From contig CM017573.1 of assembly GCA_007844125.1 (NCBI GenBank), positions 8,095,179 through 8,159,178 of the forward strand: a stretch of 64,000 nt of DNA, read 5' to 3'. The notes under the pieces are model-generated. The model saw nothing but the letters and a program-made list of their open reading frames with translations. It was not told the origin of the DNA and made no database searches. Both the position numbers and the translations under genes were made by a program. This document shows, piece after piece, positions 1-13,875 of this stretch (the stretch's first letter is position 1; each line of letters starts with the position of its first letter). The stretch is from Sinonovacula constricta (Eukaryota; Mollusca; Bivalvia; Cardiida; Solecurtidae).

Positions 1-1062
1 TTTTGAAACATAAGCTAATGAACAGTATATATTAACCTTCCAAAAATGGCAGAGTGAAGTAATATATTTAATATTTATAAAAAATCTTCACACGTCTGTA
101 TGTAAGGGCAGCAACCTCCAATAAAATTGGGTTATAATATAGCAATTTATATAATTACTTCGGCAGCTCTTTTGTGTATCGGACTGCACTTCCTTAAGAG
201 ATAATATTTCATGAAGTGCTCTCTTAATAAGGAATGTCAAGTATACAATGCACTTATAGAGATATGCTTAACATTTTGTGAAAATCATTGCCCCCTAGTA
301 CTGCCATGCAAGGAGTAGGAAACGCTTTGGCAGTTAGTGTTTTTTTTAGAAAAGCACCTATAAAGCACCCTGTTTATATAGTACTGCATGTTTAAACAAA
401 AATGCACTTTTTTATGAAAAAGTAAACAAAAGTAAATGTAAACTATGTCAACATTGTGTTGTAAAGGTGTTAATTTAGACAACAATTGCTAAAATGTAAC
501 CTGTTGTTGCTTGCAGGACTAAGGAAAGAGGAGTCGATTTACAGATATATCGACCATATAAGTATACAGTTGACATTCCTAAATTCAAAAGATCTTTTTA
601 TGAACCCAATACACAAACAGCCACATATTGTTTAAATCGTATTCATTATTAAAGTTAAACAATGATTTTATTATCATACCTGGAGTTGCCTCCACTTGAA
701 CGAGTGAGTTTCTTTTATAACGTATAGATTTACGGCGATTTTTTATAAATATTAAATATATGACTTGACTTTGCCAATTTACGCCAATGGAAAATAAATA
801 CCTTTTATTAGCTTATGTTTCATTATGCATGTGGGGGTGATCTAGGATAATACATTAAATGGAGTGTACCTATCCGGACGAAATATGAATCAATCGGCAT
901 GTATTAAACGGGGAAAATAATCTTTGATAGTAAGTGATCATGACCTGGACCAGAAAGAAAAGATTTCTAGTTAGCTCGTTATGTTCACTTTTTCTTAAAG
1001 TGGCCTAGACACAGTTGTATAAGTTTTGTCTTTTTTTTTTTTATTCCAGCTAACCTACGGAG
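1..1062. other. AT-rich intergenic DNA, nothing recognised
   Basis: Short open frames only; no splice-bounded coding segment or repeat identified. Confidence 0.5.
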
Positions 1063-1170
1063 CATCAGTGGTTCTGCCCAGAGCTAAGTCTGGGGTCCTA
1101 CCCCACCAATAATAAGTTGGACGTCGCCAATATGACCATAATTGTGTTGGTGCGATGTAACAAAACAAAA
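1063..1170 (+). mobile_element. SINE family S2, 3' tail fragment
   Basis: Matches the 3' half of the S2 consensus in this window (GGTTCTACCCAG, a TCTGGGGTC segment, then the TTGG-CGATGTAACAAAA end). The tRNA-like head is missing. Confidence 0.6.
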
Positions 1171-1556
1171 CACAAAAAACCAACAGAAATAGCAATAGAC
1201 ACAATAGAATTGAAGTCACATGAAGAATGTAATTTAATGCGATCTGGTTACAGTTTACTGTAGGTACGTAAGATATTGTGACAAACATTTTAATTTCATA
1301 CTTAATGTTATGACTGCAACTCGGAAAGTTTTATTGCTCTTTTTTAGAAAACATTAAATGAAGACAAACTAAAACAACTCTGTCTTGACATTTGTAGAAA
1401 AAATGATAATGACCGGTTAAGACATTTGTTCTGTCTTTTGCAGGTCGTGGTCATAAATTATAAAAGATTATGTTCATCGTTAAATACGTACCGATAGATT
1501 CACTTTTCTACGCGAACAACCTGGGAAAGAACGAAAAAATGTCTCGTTATGCTCTT

Positions 1557-1670
1557 ATGTGTGCCGGTGGTTCTACCCAGACATAATTCTGTGGTCTTCC
1601 TCCACCAATTATTAGCTGGATGTCGTAAATATGACCATAATTGAGTAGATGCGATGAAACAAAAAAAACA
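1557..1670 (+). mobile_element. SINE family S2, 3' tail fragment
   Basis: Second headless S2 tail, about 500 bp from the first, ending in an A-rich run with CACACGCACACA. The spacers on both sides (1171-1556, 1671-2225) show nothing recognisable. Confidence 0.6.
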
Positions 1671-2225
1671 CACGCACACAAAATATTTTATTTCTGAAAC
1701 AGGGCAAAATAAAATCTTTCTGAAACTTGATAAATATGACTTTTTATAACAGAGGTTTACATCATTTTGTAAACTTAATACTTCTTCATGCATAATCACA
1801 ATTGGTTAAGCTTGAAATGACGTTTTTAATCTATGAATATATCTAAGGATCTGTCTATATTCTTTGTGCATTATCACTAATGTGTGAGCAAGTAATCGCA
1901 GTTTCATTTATCTCTGATTATAATATTTGTCAGCGATAAAGTATCGTCTATCTGAGTTTTAAGCTTTTACCATGCTCCTATGATAAAAATGGCAGTAAGA
2001 CGACGTCATCTGACAAATTCGAGCTTAAATTTACTTGTATAATAGAGTTGTGCATTGAGTTTCAAACTTTAAATGACACGTATGTAAAAATATCATTACT
2101 GATTTCAAATGGATTCATGCTGTCTTATAAAATATTTTATCGTTTTGAGGAATGGGAGATGCAAGGCATCGTAATGGCTTTAAAGCTAATTAAACAAGCA
2201 TTTGGTAGTATTGCAAGCAATACAG

Positions 2226-2502
2226 TAGTCCCCTACCGGTCCCTCAAAAAGTTATGGGCCGGACACAATTTTGCTTCAAGGTCATGCTGTGACCTTGACC
2301 TTCAAGGTAGCGACCCAAATTTTGCGCGTGCATATTGTACACATTGCTACCTATTAACATACCAAGCTTCATGCGCCTAGCTTTAATAGTTTTTAAGTTA
2401 TCAAAGGATCCAGATTTTTAGCAGACAGACAGACAGACAGACAGACTGATGGACGTAGGGTAAACCTATAGTCCCCTTCGGTGTAAACACTGGTAGGGGA
2501 CT
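2226..2502. mobile_element. MITE with 13/14-bp terminal inverted repeats
   Basis: AGTCCCCTACCGGT at the left end is matched by its inverted form (ACTGGTAGGGGACT) at the right. The body has TGACCTTGACC half-sites and a (CAGA)n run near 2424-2446. TA on both sides suggests a TA target-site duplication as in Tc1/mariner-type MITEs (inference). The 110-aa open frame across it is not a gene. 2503-2918 shows nothing recognisable. Confidence 0.65.
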
Positions 2503-2918
2503 AAAAACTCAATCATACCTAGATATGCAAACGTTAAAAACTTTTTCAAACCTAGAAAATATGCAAACTGCTCTTGTTTGAATTCACAAAATGTCAAAGG
2601 TATAATGACCATGATGTTAGAATCACAGAAATAGAATTAAGAATGAAAAGAAAGTTTTTGTCACCTGATATCAGTTGCGTACTCAGATCACTCAAAAGTG
2701 CCCATTGAATAATCAACACAATTGTTTTTATTGCTATTTCTATTGTGTTTTTTTGTCACAATGGGCTGACATTAATGTTGTTGATTGAATCATTCTTTGA
2801 GGGACTATAGTCTGATTAATTTCCTTTATTGTTCTAATTTTTCTTATTAATTTCCTTAAATGGTTGTAAACAAAAAACCTTCTTCCTGAATATGTTTGGA
2901 ACATTCAAACAAGAGACT

Positions 2919-3140
2919 GGACCTGGTAGCACAATTGGAAGAGCGTCAGTACCACATCCAGTCACATTATCCTGACACCAGGCCAACCAGTCACGGAACT
3001 ACCCTTATATTTGCTTGAGCATTAGCAAGGGAGCTATTGCTCAACCATTTTTAATGACTTTGGTATGTCACAGCCCAGGATCGAACCCGTGGCCTGCCAT
3101 ACCTGGAGCCGACGCTCTACCAATTGCGCTACCAGGTCCC
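2919..3140 (-). mobile_element. SINE family S3 with inverted duplicated head
   Basis: A minus-strand S3 copy whose tRNA-like head (3060-3140; B-box GGTTCGATCC, A-box TAGCGCAATTGGTAGAGC) is mirrored by a plus-strand head piece at 2919-2950. The two ends can fold into a hairpin of about 28 bp. Confidence 0.7.
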
Positions 3141-3189
3141 GTCTGAAAACCTTTGTGTATAGGTCTTTGATGAAAGGGGCTATAGGGTA

Positions 3190-3563
3190 CAATAGTGAAA
3201 TGGAAATTGTCTCTCTTGTTAGGTAATATCAAAGGTATTCCAAACAGTAGGTAGGTCCTTTTAGTTGGAATTCTTGGACTTTATCGCCTATTCTTTTGTA
3301 GATATTGCAATTACAAACAGTAAAATTTATTAATTTTGCATAAATATAAGCACAAAATCAATTAAATACTTATAGAGATTTGTTATTTAAAAAAGACAAA
3401 GAAGTGTTTGTTGATGGTGGTCAACCTGGGTATCACAAGAAAGGCAGAAAAGTCAACTTACACTACAAAGAGCACAAGCATAAAAACCGAGTGAAACAAA
3501 TGAAAGGACCTACTTGCATTTAGGGATTATTTTGGGGAGACTACTCATTCATATCTCTCATTG
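3190..3563 (+). mobile_element. MITE-like family F5
   Basis: One of four copies in the window (also 20270, 21235, 41578). It starts near ATTGTCTCYCTTG and ends GGGGAGACTACTCATT, so the ends share an inverted GTCTCCC/GGGAGAC. No coding capacity. Confidence 0.55.
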
Positions 3564-3606
3564 CTACGTATTTATTTAAAATATTACAACACTATTTGAT
3601 CAATCA

Positions 3607-3840
3607 TTAGGGGGCACAGGTGGCATAGTGGTCGAGTCTCCAATTTGTAACTCCTTTAAATGCTTAGCCGTGTGGGTTCGAGTTCTGTTCATGGCGAAGG
3701 ACTTAATGTGGTAAAGTCTTCCAGCTGAGTTTGAGTCCCATTTGAGTCTAAAGATTCTAGGGTCTTGCTCCACAAAAAATAGCTAGATGGCGTTATAATA
3801 ATCATGATTGGTCGCAGCGATTTATTTCAAAAACACAATT
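3607..3840 (+). mobile_element. SINE family S2, full copy
   Basis: Pol III-type head (box A near GGCATAGTGGTCGAGTC, box B GGGTTCGAGTTC) followed by the S2 body (GAAGGACTTAATGTGG, CTTCCAGCTGA) and the CGATTTATTTCAAAAAC tail. The head looks like a long-variable-arm tRNA (Leu/Ser type), by eye. Confidence 0.75.
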
Positions 3841-3907
3841 TTTGCCTAAGGCTTTCAACATAACGTATGTTATTAATTTGTTTGATCTCAACAAGCACTC
3901 ATTTTTA

Positions 3908-3970
3908 TACGCCCGTCGAAGACGGGACGTATTATGGGATCACCCATGGCAAGCGGGCGGGTATATTTGA
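3908..3970. repeat. Short GC-rich hairpin repeat fragment
   Basis: CCCGTCGAAGACGGG is a perfect 6-bp-arm hairpin with a 3-nt loop, next to ATGGGATCACCCAT (also inverted), in otherwise AT-rich DNA. Probably the end of a dispersed repeat. Nothing else is seen between 3841 and 4409. Confidence 0.4.
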
Positions 3971-4409
3971 TGTTATTCCCCTTTGATTTTTTTTTCAATT
4001 ACCCAGATTGCAATCCACAATAATGCCAGAGTGCATTGCACAGCAATTTGGCAGTTTTGCAGATTAAAGATTTTTTTATGTTATTTTATTTATTTCACTT
4101 TTTCTTGCAATAACCTAGAGTGCTGTCTAAAACCATACTGCATTGCACAAGAGTGCACAACATTTTGTTTCAAATTGCTCAATTGACAAGCATATTTTTC
4201 TCTGCCTTGCAGTGCTTTTATTTTATTACTGATCAAGTTAATTATAGATTAATTATAAAGATAAAAGGAATAATTGCGAATTGCTTTACAAAAGCACAAA
4301 ATGGCGTATGCATGAGCTAAAGAGTTAAAAGGCAAATTTTGATAATAACAAACATTGCATTTACAGGCTACAATATTTTACATTCTTGTTTGTTTTGTTT
4401 TGTTTGTTT

Positions 4410-4641
4410 TTGAAATACACTGCAGAAACCATTTATGATCATTAATGGCAATGTCCAGCTTTTTTGTGGAAGATGACCCCAGGCACATGTCTGGTTTGAA
4501 CCACAGGTGCACCGCAAGTCAGCTGGAAGACCTTCTCACATTAAGTCCTTTGTGCCAAACGGGACTCGAACCCACGCGGTGAAAGGCTATGCAGTCAGAG
4601 GAGTTACAACTTGCTGACTCTATCACTATGTCACAGGCGTC
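4410..4641 (-). mobile_element. SINE family S2 copy
   Basis: Reverse-complement S2: tail first, then body, then box B (GGGACTCGAACCCACG on the plus strand) and head ending ...CACAGGCGTCC. 4642-5420 downstream shows no gene or repeat. Confidence 0.75.
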
Positions 4642-5420
4642 CCTATTCATATTCAGTATAGAAACCTTGCATAAGTGCTTTGACAACCTGTAAATAGTAT
4701 ACACATTGAAAAACATATTTATGTACCTTTTTCCTACCAAAATAGCTTCAAATTGTAAAATTATAAATAGTTTAATGTAATAAATGATTATTTTAAAAAT
4801 TGAAAGAATTTTTTATTTTCAAGGGTTAACATTATAATGTTATTATTTAATTTTCAATAAAAACTTGTAAAATAATACAGCAATTACACTCAATTATCTG
4901 AATACGTTTGAATAGAATATGAAACAGTTTAAAAACTCAACAAGGATCATAGAAGATTAAAATTCTAAAAGTGGGAGACATAACATGTTTTTGTGTGCTT
5001 CCCCTGCTAGAAATTTGTTACTTGAAGCCTTTATTCTTCTATATAAATATACAACAAAAGCAATATGACATAATAGCTGGCTTACATAATGAATGGCTTC
5101 TAAATTATCACTGCATTTGATTTGAGATATTGCTTTAGTAAACATTTCCATTTAAAAATTACAACGTTTAATAAATCAATTACCTATGAAAAGTTTATAT
5201 TTGCAGGAATAAATGATCAGAGTCCAGTATCATATTTAATATTTATAAATATTTGCATGTATGTGCAGTCAAGGGCGACAACCTCTCAATACGACATAAA
5301 AGTTTAATAACTGCTATGATTATCTGCTTGGCACAGTATGTGGTGTGATCTTAAGAAACAATGAATTGACAATTTATGCTTGTATGATAAGAATACAATG
5401 GATCTATTTGCTTGATATTT

Positions 5421-8216
5421 AAGATCAATCATAATTTACAGACTACCTAAAAGTGGGGTGCTAAGATCTGTCGTAATTTATGGATTACGTAAGTGGGGGG
5501 CACTAAGATCCATGGTAATTTACAGATAATGTAAGAGGGGGGATGCTAAGATTCATCATAATTTACCGATTATGTAAAGTAGGGGTACTAAAATCCATAA
5601 ACATTTACAGATTAGAAAAGAGGGGGTCACTAGGATCCATCATATTTTACAGATTATGTAAGGGGGGCACTAACATCCATCATAATTTACAGATTACGTA
5701 AATGGGAAGGGGGTGAAGATCCATTGTAATTTACAGATTATGTAAATGAGAAGGGGGTGAAGTTCCATTGTAATTGATAGATTACGTAAATGGGAATGGA
5801 TTGAAGATCCATCGTAATTTACAGATAACGTAAAAGGAAAGGGGGTGAAGATTTATCGTACTTTACAAATTACATAAAAGGGAAGGGGGTGAAGATCCAT
5901 CATAATTTACAGATTACGTAAAAGGGAAGGGGGTGAAGATTTATCGTAATTAACAGATTATGTAAAAGGGAAGTGGGTGAAGATCCATCATACTTTACAG
6001 ATTACGTAAAAAGGAAGGGGGTGAAGTTTCATCGTAATTGACAGATAACGTAAAAGGGAAGGGGGTGAAGATCCATCGTAATTTACAGATTACATAAAAG
6101 GACAGGGGGTGAAGATTTATCGTAATTTACAGATTACGTAGGAGGGAAGGGGGTGAAGATTTATCGTAATTTACAGATTACGTAGAAGGGAAGGGGGTGA
6201 AGTTCCATCGTAATTGACAGAATACGTAAAAGGGAAGGGGGTGAAGATCCATCGTACTTTACAGATTATGTAAATAGGAAGGGGGTGGTACCATCGTACT
6301 TTACAAATAATGTAAATGGGAAGGGGGTGAAGATCCATCGTAATTTATATATTTACGTAAAAGGGAAGGGGGTGAAGATTCATAGTAATTTACAGATTAC
6401 GTAAATGAGAAGGGGGTGAAGATTTATCATAATTTACAGATTACGAAAAAAGGAAGGGGGTGAAGATCCATCGTACTTTACAGATTATGTAAATAGGAAG
6501 GGGGTGGTACCATCATACTTTACAAATTGCGTAAATGGGAAGGGGGTGAAGATCCATCGTAATTTACATATTTACGTAAAGGGGAAGGGGGTGAATATTC
6601 ATAGTAATTTACAGATTACGTAAATGGGAAGGGGGTGAAGTTCCATCAGAATTGACAGATTACGTAAATGGGAAGGGGGTGAAGATTTATCATAATTTAC
6701 AGATTATGTAAAAGGGAAGGGGGTGAAGATTTATTGTAATTTACAGATAACGTAAAAGGGAAGGGGGTGAAGATCCATCGTACTTTACAGATTACGTAAA
6801 TGGGAAGGGGGTGAAGATCCATCGTACTTTACAAATTACGTAAATGGAAAGGGGGTGAAGATCCATCATAATTTACAAATTACGTAAATGGGAAGGGGGT
6901 GAAGATCCATCATAATTTACAAATCACGTAAATGGGAAGGGGGTGAAGATCCATCGTACTTTACAGATTATGTAAATGGGAAGGGGGTGAAGATCCATCG
7001 TACTTTAAAATAACGTAAAAGGGAAGGGGGTGAAGATCCATCATACTTTACAAATTATGTAAATGGGAAGGGGGTGAAGATCCATCGTAATTTACATATT
7101 TACGTAAAAGGGAAGGGGGTGAAGGTTCATAGTAATTTACAGATTACGTAAATGGGAAGGGGGTGAAGATCCATCGTACTTTACAAATTACGTAAATGGA
7201 AAGGGGGTGAAGATCCATCATAATTTACAAATTCATAAATGGGAAGGGTGTGAAGATCCATCGTACTTTACAAATTATGTAAATGGGAAGGATGTGAAGA
7301 TCCATCATAATTTACAAATTACGTAAATGGGAAGGGGGGTGAAGATCCATCGTACTTTACAGATTACTTAAAAGGGAAGGGGGTGAAGATCCATCGTACT
7401 TTACAGATTATGTAAATGGGAAGGGGGTGAAGATCCATCATACTTTACAAATTATGTAAATGGGAAGGGGGTGTAGTTCCATCGTAATTTACAGATTATG
7501 TAAAAGGGAAGGTGTGAAGATCCATTGTAATTTACAGATTACGTAAATGGGAAGGGGGTGAAGATTTATCATAATTTACAGATTATGTAAAAGGGAAGGT
7601 GTGAAGATCCATTGTAATTTACAGCTTACGTAAATGGGAAGGGGTGAAGATCCATCGTAATTTACAGATTACGTAAATGGGAAGGGGTGAAGATCCATTG
7701 TAATTTACATATTTACGTAAAAGGGAAGGGGGTGAAGATTCATAGTAATTTACAGATTACGAAAATGGGAAGGGGGTGAAGATCCATCATAATTTACAGA
7801 TTATGTAAAAGGGAAGGTGTGAAGATCCATTGTAATTTTCAGATTACGTAAAAGGGAAGGGGGTGAAGATTTATCGTAATTTACAGATTACGTAAAAAGG
7901 AAGGGGATGAATATTTATCGTAATTTACAGATTACATAAAAGGGAAGGGGGTGAAGATTTATTGTAATTTACAGATTACATAAAAGGGAAGGGGGTGAAG
8001 ATTTATTGTAATTTACAGATTACGTAAAAAGGAAGGGGGTGAAGATTTATCATAATTTACAGATTACATAAAAGGGAAGGGGGTGAAGTTCCATCGTACT
8101 TTACAGATTACATAAAAGGGAAGGGGGTGAAGATTTATCGTAATTTACAGATTACGTAAAAGGGAAGGGGGTGAAGATTTATCGTAATTTACAGATTACG
8201 TAAAAGGGAAGGGGGT
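5421..8216 (+). repeat. 44-bp minisatellite, about 63 copies
   Basis: The unit combines GATCCATCGTAATTTACAG, ATTACGTAAATGG and GAAGGGGGTGAA, about 44 bp. The left edge (5421-5700) is more diverged and the centre more regular. Each unit carries CGTAAT/ATTACG inverted 6-mers and a TTACGTAA core. It ends directly at an S2 SINE. Confidence 0.95.
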
Positions 8217-8460
8217 GCGCTCTTGGAAAAGTGGTAGAGTCTCAGTTTTATAACTCCTCTGACTGCTAAGTCTCTCACTGCATGGGTTCAAGTCCCATTC
8301 AAGGCCAAGGACTTAACGCTCACAGGTCTTTCAGCTGACCTGCTGTGCTCTGGTGGTTCAACCCAGCTGTTTGTCTGGGGTCCTTCTTCACTAAAATAGC
8401 TAGATGTCACTATACTGATAAAAATTGGTCACTGCGATGTATTAAAACAAAAACAAAAAA
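8217..8460 (+). mobile_element. SINE family S2 copy at minisatellite edge
   Basis: Head with box B GGGTTCAAGTCC, S2 body and an AAAACAAAAACAAAAAAC tail. The junction with the minisatellite is abrupt (GGGGGTGCGCTCTTGG). Confidence 0.75.
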
Positions 8461-8654
8461 CAAACACCTGGCAAAATCATATTTTTTGATTAAATCAAAT
8501 AAAAAACCATAATTGCAAAAAAAAATTGTAAAAAAAATCAGCGCACAGTATTCTAGTCAGTGACCTCTTGGCTATGACACTAGATAACCTCAAAATGCAT
8601 TTATATAAACAAACAACATATTGCGCCAAATCCAAGAGTGATAAAACAGATCTG

Positions 8655-8900
8655 TTTGTTTGCTTTGGATATACATCGCAGTGACCAATTACGATCATTA
8701 TAGTGATGTCCAGCTATTTTGGTGGAGAAAGACCCCAGACAAATATCTCTTGGTAGAACCACCAGCACACTGCAGGTCAGCTGGAAGACCTACCCACAAT
8801 AAGTTCTTCGCCCGGAACTGGACTCGAACCCACATGGTGGGAGGCTAAGCAGTCAGAGGAGTTGCAAATCGGCAACTCTACCACTACGCCACGGCGCCTC
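8655..8900 (-). mobile_element. SINE family S2 copy
   Basis: Reverse-complement S2 (ACATCGCAGTGACCAATTACG tail side, GGACTCGAACCCACATGG box B side). With the copy at 8217 it makes an inverted pair about 195 bp apart. Confidence 0.75.
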
Positions 8901-9104
8901 TCAATATAGATCCGATTTGCACCTGTGCAATTTTCTGACTAAATCTTTATCTGTAATGTGTAGTGATCTGTTAAAGAAGCGGTATAAACCTAATGAAAAA
9001 ACAACAACAAAAAACATGAAAAATGTTGAAACTATTTCACAAAAACATTTAAATTAATTTTACGTGGGTATGAAGTAATGATACAAGTTACCCAAGTTTT
9101 ATTT

Positions 9105-9412
9105 AAGATTCAAATTATAAGACAAGATGGTTTTAGCGTGGGATACATAATGTCTTCTGGTGAATCCACATTTATGGGACATTATGCCACCTCTACCCTA
9201 TCTTAATTTTAAAAGAAACCACATACAGACACAAAAACATAGTTTTAAAGTAAATTTGTTTGTTTGTTTATTGGGTTTATTGTCCCACCAACAGTATTTC
9301 AGTTATCTGGAGATGGTGTCCACTTGAAGCAGATATAGTGTCGGATATCACCTTTAAGATTCAAATTGTAAGAGAAGGGGGTTTTAGCGTGGGATACATA
9401 ATGTCTTCTAGT
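9105..9412. repeat. Direct repeat pair around an S3 fragment
   Basis: 9105-9170 and 9352-9412 share about 60 bp (GATTCAAATT.TAAGA then TTTTAGCGTGGGATACATAA). Between them, 9256-9343 is a minus-strand S3 3' piece (TTATTGGGTTTATTGTCCC, CTTGAAGCAGATATAGTG). 9413-10282 shows nothing recognisable. Confidence 0.6.
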
Positions 9413-10282
9413 GAATCCCATGCTAAGACCGACAATGGTACTATACATATGTTCTTCTATATATATGTGTCAAATTTTCAATCTGACCTTATGACAGGAT
9501 GACAGGTTATAAATAACTCAATCATAACCTCATTATCACTCCATTTGATTGCAGTTAAACCTTCCCTATATCATTTTCTCTGTAAAAGCCATGTTTAATA
9601 CATCATTTACCTGTAAACAGTAAATATTTGTCATTAAAAATAAACAGAGTTAATTGTTGCATTTAATATTTATAAATATCTTGCCAACATCCACATATAT
9701 AATTCAGCAGCCATCAATAAAGGGGAGACAACTCATAAATCAGCAGCCAACAATAAAGGGGTACAATACTAATAATTATTAAACAATTGAACAATGGCTA
9801 TTGTCTATGACACTTAATGTATGATTAGGTATGCTAATTGTATTCAGCAGTCAGATTGAACACAGTTAAAAAACAACTTATTCATCCACGAGGACCTTCA
9901 AAAAATTAATATAATAACTAACAATCAGTAAGGTCACTCATTGTGGTTTTGGCACCAGATCGGAGCGTATTGTGTTTCAACCACACATTGTTAGGCCAGT
10001 TTTCACCAACCATTCTCAAGTAACAATTGCTCAAGTCATCGATTTCAATCCACAATATCTTCCTTATATATTTAGCTACATGTCTGTATTTTTGCATGGC
10101 ACTTAACTTCGCTACTTTGAGCTTAAAATCACATTGAAACTTTTAAAATAGGCTAACTTTTATTTCTTAGTTTAAGGCGCATATTCACCAACCATTCTTA
10201 AGCCTAAGTCATGACTTAAGCCCAAGTCACACTTTTCATGCCAAAAAACAAACAAAAATAAGCTTATTTAAAAAACAGGACT

Positions 10283-10494
10283 GGACCTGGTAGCGTAAAT
10301 TGGTAGAGTGTCAGCTCCAGGTATGGGAGGCCCCGGGTTCGATCCCGGGCCGAGACATACAGAAGTTAGTATAAGGGTAGTTCCATGATTGATTGGCCCG
10401 ATGTCAGGATAATGTGACTGGGTGTGGTATCATGCCTGGTGTTTACGGCATGCTATACACAGTGAAGGTTGCACTATATCTGCTTCAAGTGGAC
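10283..10494 (+). mobile_element. SINE family S3 copy, 3' truncated
   Basis: tRNA-like head GACCTGGTAGCG, a box A-like TTGGTAGAGTGTC and box B GGGTTCGATCCC. The S3 body follows up to TGCTTCAAGTGGAC; the CTGAAATACTG end is missing. Confidence 0.75.
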
Positions 10495-10689
10495 TAAAGG
10501 TTTGTTTTCACCAACCATTCTAAATATCGGCCAGAAAGATAACTGTATTATACTGCACAGAAAATTAAAAGACCAATAACTCTTTGAAAAATCTCCAATC
10601 CAAAATGTACTGATAATATGCACATCTGCAATTGTTAGTGAGGTGTCGTTGAATTTCAAATGGTACTCGCTGAGAAAAAGCCCTGGTCC

Positions 10690-13600
10690 ATGATGATAGT
10701 GATGATGATTATGATAATTGATGATGATGATGTAATAATAACGATGATAAAGATGCACAAAGATGATGATATTGGACAAAATTGAATATGATGATGATGA
10801 TAATGTTAATGATGACAATGATGATGATAATGAAAAATGATGATAAAAGATGATGATGATGAATGATGATGACATTAATGATGTGATGATTAATAATGGT
10901 AGATAATGACAATGATGCCGATTGATGATGATGATTATGATTATAGATGATGATAGATTATGATGACAATGATGATTATGATGATAGATTATGATGACAA
11001 TGATGATTATGATGATAGATGATAATAGATAATGATGACAATGATGATTATGATGATAGATTATGATGATATATGATAATAGATGATGATGACAATGATA
11101 ATGATTATGATTATAGATGATGATGACAATGATGATTATGATAATAGATTATGATGACAATAATGATGAAAATGATGATTATGATGATCGCTTATGATAG
11201 ATGATGATGACAATGATGATTATGATGATAGATGATGATGACAATGATGATTATGATGATAGATGATGATGACAATGATGATTATGATTATAGATGATTA
11301 TGACAATGATGATTATGATGATGATGACAATGATTATGATGATAGATGATGATAGATGATGATGACAATGATGATTATGATTATGATGATAGATGATGAT
11401 AGATGATGATGACAATGATGATTATGATGATGACAATGATTATGATTATGATGATAGATGATGATAGATGATGATGACAATGATGATTATGATTATGATG
11501 ATAGATGATGATAGATGATGATGACAATGAGGATTATGATGATGATGATGACAATGATTATGATGATAGATGATGATAGATGATGATGACAATGATGATT
11601 ATGATTATGATGATAGATGATGATAGATGATGATGACAATGAGGATTATGATGATGATGATGACAATGATTATGATGATAGATGATGATAGATGATGGTG
11701 ACAATGATGATTATGATTATGATGATAGATGATGATGACAATGATGATTATGATTATAGATGATGATAGATGATGATGACAATGATGATTATGATTATAG
11801 ATGATGATAGATGATGATGACAATGATGATTATGATTATAGATGATGATAGATGATGATGACAATGATGATTATGATGATAGATGATGATGACAATGATG
11901 ATTATGATGATAGATGATTATAGATGATGATGACAATGATGATTATGATGATGACAATGATTATGATTATGATGATAGATGATGATGACAATGATGATTA
12001 TGATGATAGATGATGATAGATGATGATGACAATGATGATTATGATGATGACAATGATTATGATGATAGATGATGATGACAATGATGATTATGATGTTAGA
12101 TGATGATGACAATGATGATTATGATGATAGATGATGATAGATGATGATGACAATGATGATTATGATGTTAGATGATGATGACAATGATGATTATGATGAT
12201 AGATGATGATAGATGATGATGACAATGATGATTATGATGATGACAATGATTATGATTATGATGATAGATGATGATAGATGATGATGACAATGATGATTAT
12301 GATTATGATGATAGATGATGATGACAATGATGATTATGATTATAGATGATGATAGATGATGATGACAGTGATGATTATGATGATAGATGATGATAGATGA
12401 TGATGACAATGATGATTATGATTATAGATGATGATGACAATGATGATAATGATGATTATGATGATAGATGATGATAGATGATGATGACAATGATGATTAT
12501 GATTATAGATGATGATAGATGATGATGACAATGATGACAATGATGATTATGATGAAAGATGATGATGACAATGATGATTATGATTATAGATGATGATAGA
12601 TGATGATGACAATGATGATTATGATGATAGATGATGATGATGACAATGATGATTATGATGATAGATGATGATGACAATGATGATTATGATGATGACAATG
12701 ATTATGATTATGATGATAGATGATGATGACAATGATGATTATGATTATGATGATAGATGATGATGACAATGAGGATTATGATGATGATGATGACAATGAT
12801 TATGATGATAGATGATGATAGATGATGATGACAATGATGATTATGATTATGATGATAGATGATGATGACAATGATGATTATGATTATAGATGATGATAGA
12901 TGATGATGACAGTGATGATTATGATGATAGATGATGATAGATGATGATGACAATGATGATTATGATTATAGATGATGATGACAATGATGATAATGATGAT
13001 TATGATGATAGATGATGATAGATGATGATGACAATGATGATTATGATTATAGATGATGATAGATGATGATGACAATGATGACAATGATGATTATGATGAT
13101 AGATGATGATGACAATGATGATTATGATTATAGATGATGATAGATGATGATGACAATGATGATTATGATGATAGATGATGATGATGACAATGATGATTAT
13201 GATGATAGATGATGATGACAATGATGATTATGATGATAGATGATGATGACAATGATGATTATGATGATAGATGATGATAAATGATGATGACAATGATGAT
13301 TATGATGATGACAATGATTATGATTATGATGATAGATGATGATGACAATGATGATTATGATGATAGATGATGATAGATGATGATGACAATGATGATTATG
13401 ATGATGACAATGATTATGATTATGATGATAGATGATGATGACAATGATGATTATGATTATGATGATAGATGATGATGACAATGAGGATTATGATGATGAT
13501 GATGACAATGATTATGATGATAGATGATGATAGATGATGATGACAATGATGATTATGATGATAGATGATGATAGATGATGATGACAATGATGATTATGAT

Positions 13601-13875
13601 GATGACAATGATTATGATTATGATGATAGATGATGATGACAATGATGATTATGATTATAGATGATGATAGATGATGATGACAATGATGATTATGATGATG
13701 ACAATGATTATGATTATGATTATAGATGATGATAGATTATGATGACAATGATGATTATGATTATAGATGATGATGACAATGATGATTATGATGATAGATG
13801 ATGATAGATGATGATGACAATGATGATTATGATGATAGATGATGATAGATGATGATGACAATGATGACGATAATA
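10690..13875. repeat. GAT/ATG-rich simple-repeat array (3.2 kb)
   Basis: Built from GATGATGACAATGATGATTATGATGATAGA-type blocks (written here in parts: GATGATGACA, ATGATGATTA, TGATGATAGA). A 544-bp higher-order duplication is visible: 12340-12677 recurs at 12884-13221. The His/Ile/Ser-only open frames on the minus strand are repeat translations, not genes. Confidence 0.95.

Noticed and set aside
2048..2380. 110-aa plus-strand open frame
   Set aside because: It runs across unique DNA into a MITE terminus; no domain and no splice-site support.
5421..8216. Regularly spaced repeats resembling a CRISPR array
   Set aside because: Repeats are directly contiguous 44-bp units without unique spacers, in a eukaryotic context.
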